A stretch of DNA of 64,000 nucleotides from Lycocorax pyrrhopterus obiensis (taxonomy: Eukaryota > Chordata > Aves > Passeriformes > Paradisaeidae), in contig JACSVZ010000024.1 in assembly GCA_014706295.1 (NCBI GenBank), positions 4,643,332 to 4,707,331 on the forward strand, read 5' to 3'. A model generated the notes under the pieces. It saw only the letters and a program-made list of their open reading frames with translations, ran no database searches and was not told the origin of the DNA. A program made the translations under genes and the position numbers. Of the stretch, positions 62,585 through 64,000 are shown piece after piece; the first letter of the stretch is position 1; each line of letters begins with the position of its first letter.

Positions 62585-63640
62585 TTTCCTTTCTGGAGCT
62601 GAGCTGGGAGACCCCTTGGAGCTGTCAGCCCTTTCTGGAGGGACTTTTCTGAAATTCTCTCATTTCCTGAGACCCTTTGGGGCCATCAGAAGAACAAGCT
62701 CTTCTGATGTTGTCTCTTGTTTTCCTGTTCCTGAGACCCCTTGGGGCCATCAGCCCTTTCTGGAGAGACTTTTCTGAAATTCTCTCATTTCCTGAGACCC
62801 CTTGGGGCCATCAGCTCTTCCTGGAGCAGCATTTCTGAAATTCTGTCTTTGTTTTCCTGTTCCTGAGACCACTTGGGGCCATCGGCCCTTTCTGGTGCAG
62901 CATTTCTGAAATTCTCTCATTTCCTGAGACCCTTTAGGGCCATCAGCCTTTCCTGGAGGAACTCTTCTGATGTTATCTCTTGCTTTCTTGTTCCTGAGAT
63001 CCCTTGGAGCCTCAGCCCTTCCTGGAGCAGCATTCCTGAAGTTTTCTCTTTTTTCCTGAGAACCCTTGGAGCCATCAGCCTTTTCTGGAGCAGCATTCCT
63101 GAAATTCTCTCATTTCCTGAGACCCTTTAGGGCCATCAGCCTTTCCTGGAGGAACTCTTCTGATGTTATCTCTTGTTTTCTTGTTCCTGAGATCCCTTGG
63201 AGCCTCAGCCCTTCCTGGAGCAGCATTCCTGAAGTTTTCTCTTTTTTCCTGAGAACCCTTGGAGCCATCAGCCTTTTCTGGAGCAGCATTCCTGAAATTC
63301 TCTCATTTCCTGAGACCCTTTAGGGCCATCAGCCTTTCCTGGAGGAACTCTTCTGATGTTATCTCTTGTTTTCTTGTTCCTGAGATCCCTTGGAGCCTCA
63401 GCCCTTCCTGGAGCAGCATTCCTGAAGTTCTCTCTTTTTTCCTGAGACCCCTTGGGGCCATCAGCCCTTTCTGGAGGGGCATTTCTGAAGGTCTCTCTTA
63501 TTTTCCTGTTCCTGAAAACCCTTGGAGCCTCAGCCCTTTCTAGAGCAGCATTCCTGAAGTCCTCTCTTTTTTCCTGAGACCCCTTGGAGCCATCAGCCCT
63601 TTCTGGAGCAGCATTCCTGAAGTTCTCTCATTCCCACGTT
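62585..63640 (+). repeat. ~64-bp repeat with a 193-bp higher-order unit
   Basis: Sub-units read ttcctgagaccccttggggc, catcagccctttctggagca, gcatttctgaaattctctca. From about 62873 a trimeric 193-bp unit repeats at 63066 and 63259 with very few differences, which implies recent homogenisation. Overlapping open frames in all three copies are translations of the same repeat. Confidence 0.93.
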
Positions 63641-63833
63641 CTCTCCTTTCCCTGTTCCTGCAGAGAGCCGAGTTTGGGGAAGGTTTTTGAAGGAACCATC
63701 AGCGTTTCAGCAGCTCCTCTGCGCTCCCTTTTCTCGTCACCACGTGCAGCTGACCCTCCCCTCCCCACCACCCGAATCCATCTCTTGAGTGGTTCCCAAT
63801 AGTCATTAAAGCTCTGGGATGCTCCGGGATCCC

Positions 63834-64000
63834 TGTTGGGGTGCACTGTGTGCTGGAAGAGAGACAGGCCCTGAGGGCCGCAGAGAGAGCCTCTTTCTTG
63901 GACCCAGAGGTGACCCTGGGAGTGCATCCAGGGCACCGGGGATGGGCTGAGAGAGGATTGTGGGTTTGTGGGCAGTGCTGGGCCTATGAGATGTGATAAT
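63834..64000 (+). mobile_element. LTR, family L copy 4, sense orientation, cut by window end
   Basis: It starts tgttggggtgcactgtgtgc and follows the reverse complement of copies 1-3 to the window edge. The first 167 bp are present. The expected polyadenylation signal, the 3' end and any internal retroviral sequence lie outside, so it is unclear whether it is a solo LTR or a provirus. Confidence 0.8.

Noticed and set aside
62873..63543. Three near-identical ~85-codon frames spaced 193 bp apart
   Set aside because: They are the same satellite unit translated three times, and their identity mirrors DNA identity.

Overview
The window is vertebrate nuclear DNA and most likely avian. Its interspersed repeats are almost all truncated CR1 LINE 3' ends plus a few solo endogenous-retrovirus LTRs. 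I saw no SINE of mammalian type and no bacterial gene structure. The only protein-coding gene I can support is the N-terminal part of a CSMD gene (CUB and Sushi multiple domains), on the + strand. The residues match my memory of CSMD2 better than CSMD1 or CSMD3. Chromosome position cannot be read from the window. CSMD2 lies on a microchromosome in chicken, which would fit the density of minisatellites here.

Four exons are visible: 160-376 (first two thirds of CUB1), 15594-15706 (rest of CUB1), 51330-51524 (Sushi1) and 56796-57003 (first two thirds of CUB2). All are open, the splice sites are GT-AG, and the junction phases fit (2/2, 1/1, 1/1). Domain order CUB1-Sushi1-CUB2 implies coding exons 2-5. 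The signal-peptide exon lies upstream and the end of CUB2 lies downstream. The introns are about 15.2, 35.6, 5.3 and more than 7.0 kb.

Everything else is intronic. Intron 377-15593 holds CR1 fragments, low-copy DNA and, at its 3' end, a six-unit minisatellite that contains the acceptor of the second exon. Intron 15707-51329 is swollen by tandem arrays: a donor-like 18-mer at 16.7 kb, AT arrays at 21.3 and 30.4 kb, a 1.3-kb A/C array at 23 kb, an inverted and tandem 22-mer complex at 27.7-29.1 kb, a (TTCCC)n tract at 31.5 kb, and two kilobase-scale arrays at 34.6-37.5 kb. It also holds a nested LTR pair, a second copy of the outer LTR, three solo copies of one LTR family, and two candidate regulatory elements. 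Intron 51525-56795 opens with a ~120-bp tandem array next to the donor. The last intron holds a CACCTG-rich array, a 193-bp higher-order array and a fourth LTR copy cut by the window end.

No tRNA, rRNA, CRISPR array or second gene was recognised. The long open frames on either strand over the arrays are products of repeats without stop codons. All repeat boundaries and copy counts were read by eye and are approximate unless splice-site or LTR termini define them.
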